Origin: Pseudomonadota bacterium | GTDB taxonomy: Bacteria > Pseudomonadota > Alphaproteobacteria > GCA-2731375 | Direction of reading: 5' to 3' | NCBI GenBank assembly: GCA_027623205.1 | Contig: JAQBYC010000043.1 | Span: forward strand, 1 to 35,076 | Length of the DNA stretch: 35,076 bases | Part shown: piece by piece, positions 23,468-32,078 of the stretch | Numbering within the stretch: the stretch's first letter is position 1 | Layout: every line of letters begins with the position of its first letter | Program-made: the position numbers and the translations under genes | Notes under the pieces: model-generated | Database searches by the model: none | What the model saw: only the letters and a program-made list of their open reading frames with translations | Told to the model about the DNA's origin: nothing

Positions 23468-24355
23468 ATGATGGTGCTGAAGAACATATCCGCCGGTGTC
23501 CTGGATGTCGCCTATGAAGAGGCCGGGGCGCCGAATGGCAAGCCAGTGATCCTGCTGCACGGGTTTCCTTACGATATCCGGGCCTATGACGAGGTGACGC
23601 CGCGCCTTGTGGCGGCGGGTTGCCGGGTCGTCACGCCTTATTTGCGCGGCTATGGCCCGACCAGGTTTCTGGCGGCGGAGACCCTGCGTTCCGGCCAGCA
23701 GGCGGTGCTGGGCCATGATCTGCTGACCCTGATGGATGCCCTGGAGATACCGGAGGCTGTTCTGGGCGGCTATGACTGGGGCGGGCGGGCCGCTTGTATC
23801 GTTGCCGCCCTATGGCCAGGGCGGGTGAGGGGACTGGTCAGCTGCAACGGCTACAATATCCAGAATGTTGCCGGCGCCGCCCGGCCAGCGGCGCCCGATA
23901 TGGAACACCGCCTGTGGTACCAGTATTATTTTCACGGCGCCCGCGGGCAGGCCGGCCTGGCGGCCAACCGCCACGCATTCTGCAAACTGCTTTGGCGGCT
24001 CTGGTCGCCCAATTGGCAGTTTGACGATGCGACCTATGATGCGACGGCGGCGTCATTCGAAAACCCGGATTTTGTCGACGTGGTGATCCATTCCTACCGC
24101 CACCGCTATGGCCTGGCGACAGGGGACCCGGGCGTGGAGGATATCGAGGCGCGTCTGGCCGGACGGCCTCTGATTGCGGCGCCCGCGGTGGCCCTGGACG
24201 GCGGCGGCGATGGCGTCATGGCGCCAACAGGATGCGCCGGACACGAGCGCTTCTTCAGCGGGCCGTACCGACGCCAGGTCGTTCCCCTGGTCGGCCATAA
24301 CCTGCCGCAAGAGGCGCCCGGCGACTTTGCCGAGGCCGTGCTGTCCCTGATCTAG
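23468..24355 (+). CDS. Alpha/beta hydrolase, epoxide hydrolase/dehalogenase-like
   Basis: A 295-residue alpha/beta hydrolase. The oxyanion motif HGFP follows the second core strand (VILLHGFPYDIRAYDEV). The nucleophile elbow is GGYDWGG, with Asp103 rather than Ser, as in epoxide hydrolases and haloalkane dehalogenases (GHDWGG). A late VGHNLPQEAP supplies the base histidine. The DWGG Asp and a middle cap domain favour hydrolysis of an epoxide or halide over an ester. CAGGAG lies a few bases before the tandem ATGs at 23468 and 23471. An in-frame start at 23420 is not supported by the family. The stop codon lies in the arm of a palindrome shared with the convergent gene. Confidence 0.85.
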   Translation: MMVLKNISAGVLDVAYEEAGAPNGKPVILLHGFPYDIRAYDEVTPRLVAAGCRVVTPYLRGYGPTRFLAAETLRSGQQAVLGHDLLTLMDALEIPEAVLGGYDWGGRAACIVAALWPGRVRGLVSCNGYNIQNVAGAARPAAPDMEHRLWYQYYFHGARGQAGLAANRHAFCKLLWRLWSPNWQFDDATYDATAASFENPDFVDVVIHSYRHRYGLATGDPGVEDIEARLAGRPLIAAPAVALDGGGDGVMAPTGCAGHERFFSGPYRRQVVPLVGHNLPQEAPGDFAEAVLSLI

Positions 24356-24385
24356 AGTCTTTCCGTTATAAACGGAAAGACTCTA
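24353..24385. terminator. Perfect palindrome joining two convergent stop codons
   Basis: TAGAGTCTTTCCGTT, ATA, AACGGAAAGACTCTA forms a 15-bp stem with no mismatch and a 3-nt loop. Its outermost triplets are the TAG stops of the alpha/beta hydrolase gene (+) and the TPR gene (-). A bidirectional terminator is the simplest reading, although no T-run follows on either side. Confidence 0.85.
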
Positions 24386-25738
24386 AGCCGCGGCGGCGGC
24401 AAAATCGCGATACAGCGTGCGCTGTTCCACCCGGTCGAAACCGAGGCGGCGAATATCATCGAAATAAAGCGGGATCAGCTCCCGACGCCCGGCGCGGTGG
24501 GCCGCGTCCAGCAAAATCTGGAAGAACAGGTCGCGCTGGGCGTGGCTGCCGCCGATCAGATGCAGGTCGTGCCGCACCGGCGAGAGCAACCCGACGGCCC
24601 GTTCAAACTCGCCCCTGCGGTAGGCCAGTATGGCTTCGCAGAGGGGAATGCCGGCGGCCCGGTAGGCGGTCGCCAGGCTGCCATTCCCGGTGGCTGCAAA
24701 GGCGCGCATGCTGTCCAGCAACCGCGCCGCCAAATCGTACTGTCCGCTTCCCGTCAATACCAACATGTCATGGGCGGCGGAGAACGGATTGGCGTGATCA
24801 TCGATGCGGCCCGCACAAACTTCGGCCAGAATGCCCCAATGGCCGCCCAGATCCACGCCGCGCAATTCCAACCGCATCAATAGGGAGGCGACGTTCTGCA
24901 AATCGATGGTGGCGTCGGGCATGGCCTTGACCAGCGGTGACTCCGGGTTGCGTACCTGCGCGGTGACCAGGGCCAGGGCGCGGTCATAGGCGCCCTGTTC
25001 CAGCAACATCAGGCATAGATGCCACCACAGATGATGGCTGATCTGGTTGGCTTCGCCCCAGTTGCCGCTCAGACCTTCCAGCCAGGCGGCGCCGTCATCG
25101 ACCCGGCCCTGCATGGCGTGTACATGGGCCACCGCATGGGTTCCCCAGCAATCCGTCCGGTCTATTTCCACCGCATTGCGGCCGCAGCGCTCGGCATGCC
25201 GGTAATCGCCGGCCTCCTCGCTGGCAAAGGCCCGCACCGATTGAAAGCAGCCATAATCGGCCAGGTTATCACGCCAGGCAGGTGCGGCCCGTTCTGCGAT
25301 ATCACGCATCCAGGCCGCGCGGCCGTTCCAGAACAACTCGAACTGTGTCAGGCGGTGGGCCAGCAGGTCGGTGGGATGTTCGGCCAGCGTCGCCTCCATG
25401 ATGGTCGCTGCTTCCACGCCATGTCCGCTGACCGCGGCCGTCAGGCCGTCAAAATAGGCCCGCTCCCGTCCTTCGGCGGCAGCCATCAGGGGGGCGGCCT
25501 CCGCCAGCAGACTTTCTATCGGCGCCCGAAAGGCGGCGGTGCGGGCGGTCTGCAGAATCCAACCCTTGGCCAGCTTGGCCAGGGCAAAATCCGGATCGGC
25601 CGCCATGGCGGCGTCAAGATGGGTCATGGTATCGGTACGCCAGCAGACAAAGCTGTGCATGCCGGCATTGAAGGCCTCCGCCGCGTCCGTACTGGATGTC
25701 GTCAGCCGGTGACCGCGGCTATCGAGATGCTGTTTCAT
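24383..25738 (-). CDS. TPR protein of the TTC38 family
   Basis: A 451-residue soluble helical protein built of degenerate tetratricopeptide-like repeats, for example DAAMAADPDFALAKLAKGWI, then HAERCGRNAVEIDRTDCWGT and VAHVHAMQGRVDDGAAWLEG. The HHLWWHLCLMLLEQGAYDRA segment in the middle is characteristic of proteins similar to human TTC38, found widely in alphaproteobacteria with no established function. No signal peptide or membrane helix is seen. It is convergent with the hydrolase gene and lies about 65 bp downstream of the GMC oxidoreductase gene on the same strand, so these two could be one transcript. Confidence 0.8.
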   Translation of the reverse strand: MKQHLDSRGHRLTTSSTDAAEAFNAGMHSFVCWRTDTMTHLDAAMAADPDFALAKLAKGWILQTARTAAFRAPIESLLAEAAPLMAAAEGRERAYFDGLTAAVSGHGVEAATIMEATLAEHPTDLLAHRLTQFELFWNGRAAWMRDIAERAAPAWRDNLADYGCFQSVRAFASEEAGDYRHAERCGRNAVEIDRTDCWGTHAVAHVHAMQGRVDDGAAWLEGLSGNWGEANQISHHLWWHLCLMLLEQGAYDRALALVTAQVRNPESPLVKAMPDATIDLQNVASLLMRLELRGVDLGGHWGILAEVCAGRIDDHANPFSAAHDMLVLTGSGQYDLAARLLDSMRAFAATGNGSLATAYRAAGIPLCEAILAYRRGEFERAVGLLSPVRHDLHLIGGSHAQRDLFFQILLDAAHRAGRRELIPLYFDDIRRLGFDRVEQRTLYRDFAAAAA

Positions 25739-25803
25739 ATGACGTTCCTGTTATTGTCTCGCGGCCAAAACCATTGCCGCCCGCCGTGTTGTCATCGCCA
25801 GGT

Positions 25804-27405
25804 CTACCGCCCGGCTGCGTCTTCGAGGATCATGCCGGCGCCTTTTTCGGCGATCATGACCACCGGGGCGTGGGTGTTGCCCGACACCAGGGTAGGCATG
25901 ATCGAGGCATCGACGACGCGGAGGCCTTCCAGACCATGCACCCGCAGACGGCTGTCGACCACCGCCGCGGGATCCGCGCCCATACGGCAGGTGCCGATGG
26001 GATGAAAAACCGTGGCCCCCGTGGCCCGGGCAAACGACAAAAGTTCGTCGTCGCTTTGCGCGTCCGGGCCCGGGTTCATCTCGTGGTCCACATAAGGCGC
26101 CAGGGCCGGCTGGGCGACCACATCGCGGGCGATACGCATGCCGCCGATAAGGGCGGCGCGGTCAATCTCGTCCGCCAGGAAGTTGGGCCTGATGGCGGGC
26201 TCGCTGCCCGGCCGGTTGTCGCGAATGTGGATAGAACCCCGGCTTTCGGGGCGCAATTGACAGACCGCGATGGTCATGCCCGGTTTCGTATCCAGCGCGC
26301 GGTCGGCGGATGACGCGTAGCTGGCATGGGCGCCATGGAACTGCACATCCGGCGTTTCCAGTTCCGGCCGGCTTCGGACAAAGCCATGCACGATGCCTGC
26401 GGTATAGGTCAATATGCCGCGCCGGGCGATGCCGTATTTCAAGACCTCCAATCCAAGGCGCCAGCCTCGGCTTTGTTCGTTCAATGTACGGACGTTGCGG
26501 ACCCGCCAATTCATCCGGGCGGTATAGTGATCGCGCAGGTTTTCGCCAACCCCTGGCAGTTCGTGTTGGACCTCGATGCCGAGATCCTTGAGCCGTTCTG
26601 GCTGGCCAATCCCCGATAGTTCCAACAGTTGCGGCGATTGCACGGCGCCGGCGCTGACAATCACTTCCCGCCGGGCGCGGGCGTCCCGCTTTTGGCCGTC
26701 AACCGTGTATTCAACGCCGACCACCCGCTTGCCCTCCATGATCAGGCGCGCGGCAATAGCGTTGGTTTCAATCTTCAAATTAGCGCGATGCGAGGCCGGG
26801 GCCAAAAAGGCACGGGCGGCGCTGTGCCGCCGACCCCGGCGCTGGGTTACCTGATAATAGCCAAAGCCGTCCTGTTTGGCGCCGTTATAGTCTGGATTGA
26901 CGCCATAGCCGGCCGCGCCGCCCGCCTCGATCATGGCATCCAACAGCGGGTTCTTTTCCCGCATGTCGGCGACGTTCATCAGGCCATTGCCGCCGCGCAG
27001 GTCGCTGCCGCCGCGCTCGAACCGTTCCGTTTTCTTGAAATGGGGCAGGACATCGTCATAGGACCAGCCCAGATTGCCCATCTGCGCCCAGGTGTCATAG
27101 TCCCGGGCCTGGCCGCGCACATACAACATGCCGTTGATGGAGGACGAGCCACCCAGCACCTTGCCGCGCGGGATGGGGATTTTGCGGTTGTCGGTTGCGG
27201 CCTCCGGCTCTGTCTCGAAACACCAGTTCATCGCCGGGTTGTTGAGCATCTTGGAAAAGCCGACCGGTACATGTATCCAGATACTACTGTCTTTGCCACC
27301 GGCTTCCAGCAGCAGGGTGCGGGTTAGCGGGGCCTCGGTCAACCGGTTGGCCAGGACGCAGCCCGCCGAACCCGCGCCGACAATGATATAATCGAACTCC
27401 GTCAT
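25804..27405 (-). CDS. GMC-family FAD oxidoreductase (choline/alcohol dehydrogenase-like)
   Basis: A 533-residue glucose-methanol-choline oxidoreductase. The FAD fold is [19 protein letters not shown] at the N-terminus, followed by the GMC signature [20 protein letters not shown]. The second signature, [15 protein letters not shown], is present. The C-terminal HPIGTCRMG supplies the catalytic histidine, and [16 protein letters not shown] closes the FAD site. Such enzymes oxidise primary alcohols to aldehydes, in the cytoplasm when, as here, no signal peptide is present. The ATG at 27405 is preceded by GGGGAAGGAA and fits the family start; the frame continues upstream but without conservation. 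The substrate is not determined. Confidence 0.93.
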   Translation of the reverse strand: MTEFDYIIVGAGSAGCVLANRLTEAPLTRTLLLEAGGKDSSIWIHVPVGFSKMLNNPAMNWCFETEPEAATDNRKIPIPRGKVLGGSSSINGMLYVRGQARDYDTWAQMGNLGWSYDDVLPHFKKTERFERGGSDLRGGNGLMNVADMREKNPLLDAMIEAGGAAGYGVNPDYNGAKQDGFGYYQVTQRRGRRHSAARAFLAPASHRANLKIETNAIAARLIMEGKRVVGVEYTVDGQKRDARARREVIVSAGAVQSPQLLELSGIGQPERLKDLGIEVQHELPGVGENLRDHYTARMNWRVRNVRTLNEQSRGWRLGLEVLKYGIARRGILTYTAGIVHGFVRSRPELETPDVQFHGAHASYASSADRALDTKPGMTIAVCQLRPESRGSIHIRDNRPGSEPAIRPNFLADEIDRAALIGGMRIARDVVAQPALAPYVDHEMNPGPDAQSDDELLSFARATGATVFHPIGTCRMGADPAAVVDSRLRVHGLEGLRVVDASIMPTLVSGNTHAPVVMIAEKGAGMILEDAAGR

Positions 27406-27500
27406 TTCCTTCCCCCTGTTCTGTTTGCTCGATGCAGTTGGCTTTGCCGGCATCTTAACGCTATTCTGCCGAAGATTCGAAACAGCATTAGCAATGGCGC

Positions 27501-27507
27501 AGGAGGT
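27501..27507 (+). promoter_or_regulatory. Ribosome binding site that decides the start of the cysteine hydrolase
   Basis: AGGAGGT lies four bases before GTG 27512. The alternative ATG at 27494 has no purine-rich sequence ahead of it, and the AGGAGGT would lie inside its coding part. GTG 27512 is therefore the preferred start. Confidence 0.7.
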
Positions 27508-27511
27508 AACC

Positions 27512-28132
27512 GTGGCCGTTCAGCGGAATGCATTTGAAAATCCGGCTTTGTTGATCGTCGATATGCAGAACGATTTTGTTCGCCAGGACGCGCCGCTGCA
27601 GGTGCCCGACGCCGTTGGCACCATTGCCGCCCACCAGGCCCTGATCGCCGCCTTTCGCAAACACGGCCGACCGGTGATTTTCACAAAATTCCTCTCGACC
27701 AAGACGCCCAGCCTGGGATGGCTCTGGTCACCGGAATGCGAGCCGCACACGAAATGCTGCTGGCCGGGCCATCGCCGGCACTACCCGGACCTGGACACCG
27801 CATTGGACTGCACGGCGGTGATCGATGAACTACGGCCCGATGACGGCGACCTGATTATCGAAAAATACGGCTACGGCGCTTTTCACGGCACCAATCTGAA
27901 TGACTCCCTGCGCGACATGGGGGTCGGCTCTCTGGCTGTTACGGGCACCGTCACTCAGATTTGTGTGGAGGAAACCGCGCGTCAGGCTTTCCATCACCGC
28001 TTTCCCACCACCGTGGTCGCGGACGCCGTCTCCTCGTTCGATCCGGAACTGCATGCCGCCACCCTGCGGAACTTCGCCATGAAATTCGGTTGGGTCCAGT
28101 CCAGTGCCGAGGTCATCGCCGCGCTGGGCTAG
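27512..28132 (+). CDS. Isochorismatase-like cysteine hydrolase
   Basis: A 206-residue protein of the isochorismatase-like amidohydrolase family. The catalytic triad is visible: Asp in [11 protein letters not shown], Lys in [10 protein letters not shown], and the nucleophilic Cys in [17 protein letters not shown]. Members hydrolyse amides such as N-carbamoyl compounds, nicotinamide or biuret; the substrate here is not clear. The insertion [20 protein letters not shown] between core strands includes three cysteines and a histidine and could bind a metal or shape the pocket. The gene is divergent from the GMC oxidoreductase (about 106 bp between starts), so the two may share control. Two bases after the stop begins intergenic element copy B. 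Confidence 0.88.
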   Translation: MAVQRNAFENPALLIVDMQNDFVRQDAPLQVPDAVGTIAAHQALIAAFRKHGRPVIFTKFLSTKTPSLGWLWSPECEPHTKCCWPGHRRHYPDLDTALDCTAVIDELRPDDGDLIIEKYGYGAFHGTNLNDSLRDMGVGSLAVTGTVTQICVEETARQAFHHRFPTTVVADAVSSFDPELHAATLRNFAMKFGWVQSSAEVIAALG

Positions 28133-28133
28133 T

Positions 28134-28238
28134 TAGAGCAATTCTCAATTAGCCGGAGTCGCGATCGCGACTTAGGTAATTGGTTCAATTGCTCTATATC
28201 TTAGGAGTCCGGGCAGGTTTCGAAGAAGCATGCTCTGG
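28134..28238 (+). repeat. Two-hairpin intergenic element, copy B (after the cysteine hydrolase gene)
   Basis: A 105-bp element. The outer arms TAGAGCAATT (28134-28143) and AATTGCTCTA (28187-28196) are perfectly complementary, and the centre is the 16-bp palindrome AGTCGCGATCGCGACT (28157-28172). A second part, 28197-28238, contains GGAGTCCGGGCAGGTTTCG and ends in GCTCTGG. It matches copy A on the same strand and copy C on the other strand. No gene lies in 28133-28338; the rest of that gap is the leader of the thiolase gene. Confidence 0.9.
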
Positions 28239-28338
28239 CGCCGATGGGGCGTTTTCCTGGCTGGCGCGGGCCGGTTCGCACGGCTATATTGCGGTGGCAA
28301 TTAGGACTGCGCATTTTGGCAAGCCAGGAGATCCCCGA

Positions 28339-29514
28339 ATGAAAGAAGCCGTCATTGTTTCCACCGCCCGCACGCCGATCGGCAAAGCCTATCGCGGCGC
28401 GTTCAACAATACCGAAGGCCCGGCGCTGGCCGGCCACGCTATTAAACATGCGGTTGCCAAGGCCGGCATTGATCCGGCGGAGGTGGATGACGTGATCCTG
28501 GGCTGCGCCCTGCAACAGGGCACCACGGGCAACAATACGGCGCGGCAGAGCCTGCTGGCCGCCGGCTTGCCTGTCGGCGTCTCGGGCATGACCCTCGATC
28601 GGCAGTGCTCGTCCGGGATGATGGCGATTGCCACCGCTGCCAAGCAGGTGATGGATGACGGCATGCCGATCTGCATTGGCGGTGGCGTTGAATCCGTCTC
28701 GTTGGTGCAAAACGACAAGATGAACTTCTATGCCAACAAATCCGCGACCAGCCATGCCAAGGATATTTACATGGCCATGCTGAACACGGCGGAAGTGGTG
28801 GCGGAGCGTTATTCCATAAGCCGCGATGACATGGACGCCTATGGCCTGCAAAGCCAGATGCGTACCGCGGCGGCGCAACAGGCCGGCAAATTCGACGATG
28901 AGATCGTGCCGATGAGCAGCGTCAAAAAGGTTGCCAACCGGGAAACCGGCGAAGTCAGCGATGAAGACGTGACCTTGGACCGCGATGAAGGCAACCGGCC
29001 TTCGACCAATTTGGAAGGGCTGGTCGGCCTGAAGCCCGTGTTCGATGGCGGTACTATCACCGCTGGCAATGCTTCGCAATTATCGGACGGCGCCTCGGCT
29101 GCCGTGGTGATGGACGGCAAGCTGGCCGAACAGCGCAACATCCAGCCCCTGGGCATTTATCGCGGCCTGGCCGTGGCCGGTTGCGAACCAGACGAAATGG
29201 GCATCGGCCCGGTCTTTGCGGTGCCGAAGCTGCTGGCGCGCAATGGTTTGACCGTGGACGATATCGGTCTGTGGGAATTGAACGAAGCCTTCGCCGTACA
29301 GGTGCTGTATTGCCGGGACCGCCTTGGTATCCCGGACGAAATTCTGAACGTCAACGGGGGGGCCGTTTCCATCGGTCACCCCTATGGCATGAGCGGCGCC
29401 CGCATGGTTGGCCACGCGTTGATTGAGGGCAAGCGCCGGGGCGCCAAATTTGTCGTCTGCACCATGTGTATCGGCGGCGGCATGGGTGCCGCCGGTCTAT
29501 TTGAAGTCGCTTAA
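28339..29514 (+). CDS. Thiolase (acetyl-CoA acetyltransferase family)
   Basis: A 391-residue thiolase. The nucleophilic Cys90 is in [34 protein letters not shown] (catalytic His) and [10 protein letters not shown] with the acid/base cysteine (CTMC) complete the site. Thiolases join two acyl-CoAs or cleave 3-ketoacyl-CoA. The loop sequences are not those of the usual PhaA biosynthetic type, so a degradative or short-chain-specific role is as likely. The ATG at 28339 is preceded by CAGGAG; the open frame extends upstream into element copy B and is not coding there. The neighbours are not CoA enzymes. Confidence 0.93.
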   Translation: MKEAVIVSTARTPIGKAYRGAFNNTEGPALAGHAIKHAVAKAGIDPAEVDDVILGCALQQGTTGNNTARQSLLAAGLPVGVSGMTLDRQCSSGMMAIATAAKQVMDDGMPICIGGGVESVSLVQNDKMNFYANKSATSHAKDIYMAMLNTAEVVAERYSISRDDMDAYGLQSQMRTAAAQQAGKFDDEIVPMSSVKKVANRETGEVSDEDVTLDRDEGNRPSTNLEGLVGLKPVFDGGTITAGNASQLSDGASAAVVMDGKLAEQRNIQPLGIYRGLAVAGCEPDEMGIGPVFAVPKLLARNGLTVDDIGLWELNEAFAVQVLYCRDRLGIPDEILNVNGGAVSIGHPYGMSGARMVGHALIEGKRRGAKFVVCTMCIGGGMGAAGLFEVA

Positions 29515-29589
29515 AAAATCTTGCTGGGGCGCCCGATGCCCATGGCCGTCCCGTCAACCGCCATTTTCTGATGAGTCCTGGAGGCTGCG

Positions 29590-31110
29590 CTAGGTTCTTT
29601 GCCGCTTGGGCACCCTGACCAGGATGATCAAGGGCAACACCGCGGCACTCGCCACGGCGTAGGCTTTGAAGGCATTGATATAACCGATCATGGCGGCCTG
29701 ACGGCCGATTTCGCTGCCCAAGGCAGCCAGTCCCCGGGTGCTGTCCGCGCTCCACGCGCCCAGTAACCACGGTAACGTCAAAGCCTTGTTGTAATCCGAG
29801 ATCAGCTCGGACATGCCGGCGTAATTGGTTGCGGTGGAAACGATCACCAGCGTTACCGACAAAGAGATAAAGATGGAGCTGCCTAAATTGCGCAGCAGAT
29901 GATAGATCGACGAACCCTCGGCCAGGTAGCGCGAATCCAGGGTGGCAAACGTCGCCATGGTCAACGGCACCCAGATAACCCCCACCGCTATCCCCTGCAA
30001 AATGCTGTTGATGCCTACATCGGCGATGGTCACGTTGACGTCAAAGCTGGACATGTACAGACCAGAGACGACCTGGATCAGAAAACCGAATGCTATTCCG
30101 ATTCTGGGATCCATGCGGGAAATGAATATGGCCATGAAGAAACCGACAATGGCGCCAGCCCCGCGCAAACCCAGCAGCACACCGATGATTGAATCGGGAA
30201 AACCCAGAATGCCCTGCAACATGGGTGGCAACAATACCATGGGGGTGAAATTCAACATGCCGTAGATGCCGACGATCACCAGGCCCAGGACAAAGTTGCG
30301 GTTGAGAAACAGGCGTGGGTTCAAAAACGGCCGTTCCGCCGTCAAGGTGTGCACCACGAACAGATGCAGGGCGATCAATGCCAGGACCGCCTCGATAATG
30401 ATCTCCGGACTTTCAAACCAATCCTGCCGTTGCCCCCGCGACAGCAGTAATTGCAACCCGATGACCGCCGCTGACAGGGTCAAAAAACCGGTCCAGTCCA
30501 AACCGGACCGCTGCCGCCCGCCTTTATCGGTAAGAAACAGAAACATCCCGATCAAAGCGACAATGCCGAACGGAATGAACATGTAGAAGGCGGCGGGCCA
30601 GCCATACGACTCAGCCAGAATGCCTCCCAGCATGGGCCCGATCACCGGCCCCACCACCACCGCCATGCCGAAAACCCCGGTCGCCAGACCGTGCTGATGC
30701 TTGGGAAAGGTATCCAAAATGATCGCTTGGCCCAGTGGGATCAAAGGTGCGCCAAAGGTCCCCTGGGCAATGCGAAACAGCACTAAAATAGCCAGATTGG
30801 GTGACAGGCCGCAGGCCACGGTCGCTATGGAGAACCCGGCCATGCTGCCCAGCATGACCCGTCGCCGGCCAAATTGCGCTTCGAGCCAGCCGGTCATCGG
30901 GGTTATGACCGCCGTCGCCAGAATGTTGAAAATCATCACCCAGGCAATTTCATCCTGGGTGGCGGACAGCGACCCCTGCATCTGTGGCAACAGCACCGAG
31001 ACCACCAGAATAGCCATGGCATATTGCATCGTCGCCAGGGTAACGCTGAATAAAATGGCCCAGCGGCGAAACGCTGGCACGGCATCCAGATCCTGCACGG
31101 CGATTGTCAT
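29590..31110 (-). CDS. MFS multidrug efflux transporter, DHA2/EmrB family
   Basis: A 506-residue transporter with about 14 hydrophobic helices. The first helix carries MQYAMAILVVSVLLPQMQGS followed by TQDEIAWVMIFNILATAVI, as in EmrB. GWLEAQFGRRRVMLGS is motif A, and GPVIGPMLGGILAESYGWPA is the motif C region. DHA2 proteins export hydrophobic drugs with an EmrA-type periplasmic adaptor and an outer-membrane channel. Neither partner is encoded beside it, nor is a regulator. It is convergent with the thiolase gene. Confidence 0.92.
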   Translation of the reverse strand: MTIAVQDLDAVPAFRRWAILFSVTLATMQYAMAILVVSVLLPQMQGSLSATQDEIAWVMIFNILATAVITPMTGWLEAQFGRRRVMLGSMAGFSIATVACGLSPNLAILVLFRIAQGTFGAPLIPLGQAIILDTFPKHQHGLATGVFGMAVVVGPVIGPMLGGILAESYGWPAAFYMFIPFGIVALIGMFLFLTDKGGRQRSGLDWTGFLTLSAAVIGLQLLLSRGQRQDWFESPEIIIEAVLALIALHLFVVHTLTAERPFLNPRLFLNRNFVLGLVIVGIYGMLNFTPMVLLPPMLQGILGFPDSIIGVLLGLRGAGAIVGFFMAIFISRMDPRIGIAFGFLIQVVSGLYMSSFDVNVTIADVGINSILQGIAVGVIWVPLTMATFATLDSRYLAEGSSIYHLLRNLGSSIFISLSVTLVIVSTATNYAGMSELISDYNKALTLPWLLGAWSADSTRGLAALGSEIGRQAAMIGYINAFKAYAVASAAVLPLIILVRVPKRQRT

Positions 31111-31415
31111 GACGGGACCATGATACCGTGGGCATGTGACCGCCGCGACAAGGTCGTCGCCATGATCCGCCGCACGCCGGGGCGTGAAGGTGCGATGTTT
31201 GTTACCGTCACAGTGCCGGGCCGCCGCCAGAATTTATTGCCAGATTGCTTCTCTGGCCAAAGGGTAAAAGGATCCCCGGCAGAAGCAAATGGTTTCGGCT
31301 TTGCCGGACCCTGTTCGAGCAGGCACGCAAACCTGCTGCGACCACCACAGGGCAAATCATCGACAGGAATACAAGAACTGAAGCAAATTTCGCGGCTGGA
31401 CAAATAAGCCGGCGG
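31111..31415. other. Gene-free stretch upstream of the EmrB-type gene
   Basis: No gene is supported here. An open frame of 95 codons on the plus strand (31120-31407) has no ribosome binding site, no family resemblance and poor codon use. The stretch must hold the promoter of the leftward exporter gene, but no clear -35/-10 pair or operator is recognised. Confidence 0.4.
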
Positions 31416-31520
31416 CTAGAACACATTTGATTCAAATACGCTCGGATCCATCAGAATGGAGCAATAGAACCAAACACTTTCGTCGCGTTCGCGACTTCAA
31501 TTAATTGAAAATCGCGCCAG
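31416..31520 (-). repeat. Two-hairpin intergenic element, copy C (after rpsU)
   Basis: On the minus strand this reads GATTTTCAATTAATTGAAG, then GTCGCGAACGCGAC, then TTTGGTTCTATTGCTCC, and ends in a second part with GATCCGAGCG and TGTTCTAG. It is the same arrangement as copies A and B, with more base changes (for example TTGGTTCtATTGCTC against TTGGTTCAATTGCTC). It begins 8 bp after the rpsU stop and has the orientation of that gene. Confidence 0.75.
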
Positions 31521-31528
31521 GTATTGCG

Positions 31529-31738
31529 TTAAAGCAAACCTTCCTTCTGCGCCCGTTTGCGTGCCAGTTTGCGCGAGCGCCGTACCGCCTCGGCTTTTTC
31601 ACGGGCCCGGCGCTCCGACGGCTTTTCAAAATATTTCCGCATTTTCATTTCGCGAAAGACGCCTTCACGCTGCAACTTCTTCTTCAGAGCGCGAAGCGCC
31701 TGATCGACGTTATTGTCGCGAACACTGACCTGTACCAG
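31529..31738 (-). CDS. rpsU: 30S ribosomal protein bS21, apparent CTG start
   Basis: A 69-residue protein matching bS21 throughout: [40 protein letters not shown] and [20 protein letters not shown]. bS21 is a small basic protein of the 30S platform near the mRNA exit. No ATG, GTG or TTG exists in frame upstream of the conserved region; a TGA closes the frame 12 codons before. The codon at the expected position is CTG (31736-31738), followed by GTA CAG GTC, and AAGGAGA lies six bases before it. A CTG start is therefore inferred. A base error or mutation from GTG/TTG would also explain it. Element copy C follows the stop. Confidence 0.9.
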   Translation of the reverse strand: MVQVSVRDNNVDQALRALKKKLQREGVFREMKMRKYFEKPSERRAREKAEAVRRSRKLARKRAQKEGLL

Positions 31739-31744
31739 TGGTCT

Positions 31745-31751
31745 TCTCCTT
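31745..31751 (-). promoter_or_regulatory. Ribosome binding site of rpsU
   Basis: AAGGAGA on the minus strand lies six bases before the CTG at 31738. This is ideal spacing and no other start codon fits, so this site fixes the unusual start. Confidence 0.75.
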
Positions 31752-32078
31752 AAAAACTCGCCAATTCCGGCGATTCACCATCGATATTCCAATGGTCCTA
31801 TACCATTCCCTTGGCGGCAAAAACAAGGCGCAAACATTCTTTCGCCAAGCGTCGCCAGCCGATTGAGGTGGTTTATAGCGCAAAGAACCGCTGATGTGAA
31901 GCGCTGATGGAATAGCGTGTTCGCCGGACCCAGATTGCCGTAAAGTCGTCCTGCAGGGTTTGCGCCAGGCTCCAGGCGACATATACTTTGGCCATCGCCA
32001 CGATCAGGTCCCAGGGGCGCCGCTACGGTTCCTGCGCGGGCCACCCCAAATAGGGCGCATACGGGAGAAGCGGGGAAA
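31752..32078. other. Divergent gene-free stretch between rpsU and the ThDP enzyme gene
   Basis: No coding frame here has family resemblance. It must contain the rpsU promoter (leftward) and the promoter of the ThDP-dependent enzyme (rightward). The part just before 32079 has GGGAGAAGCGGGGAAA, a plausible ribosome binding site. No convincing sigma-70 boxes or inverted repeats stand out. Confidence 0.4.

Noticed and set aside
31120-31407. 95-codon ORF upstream of the EmrB-type gene
   Set aside because: No ribosome binding site, no motifs, and codon use unlike the neighbouring genes.
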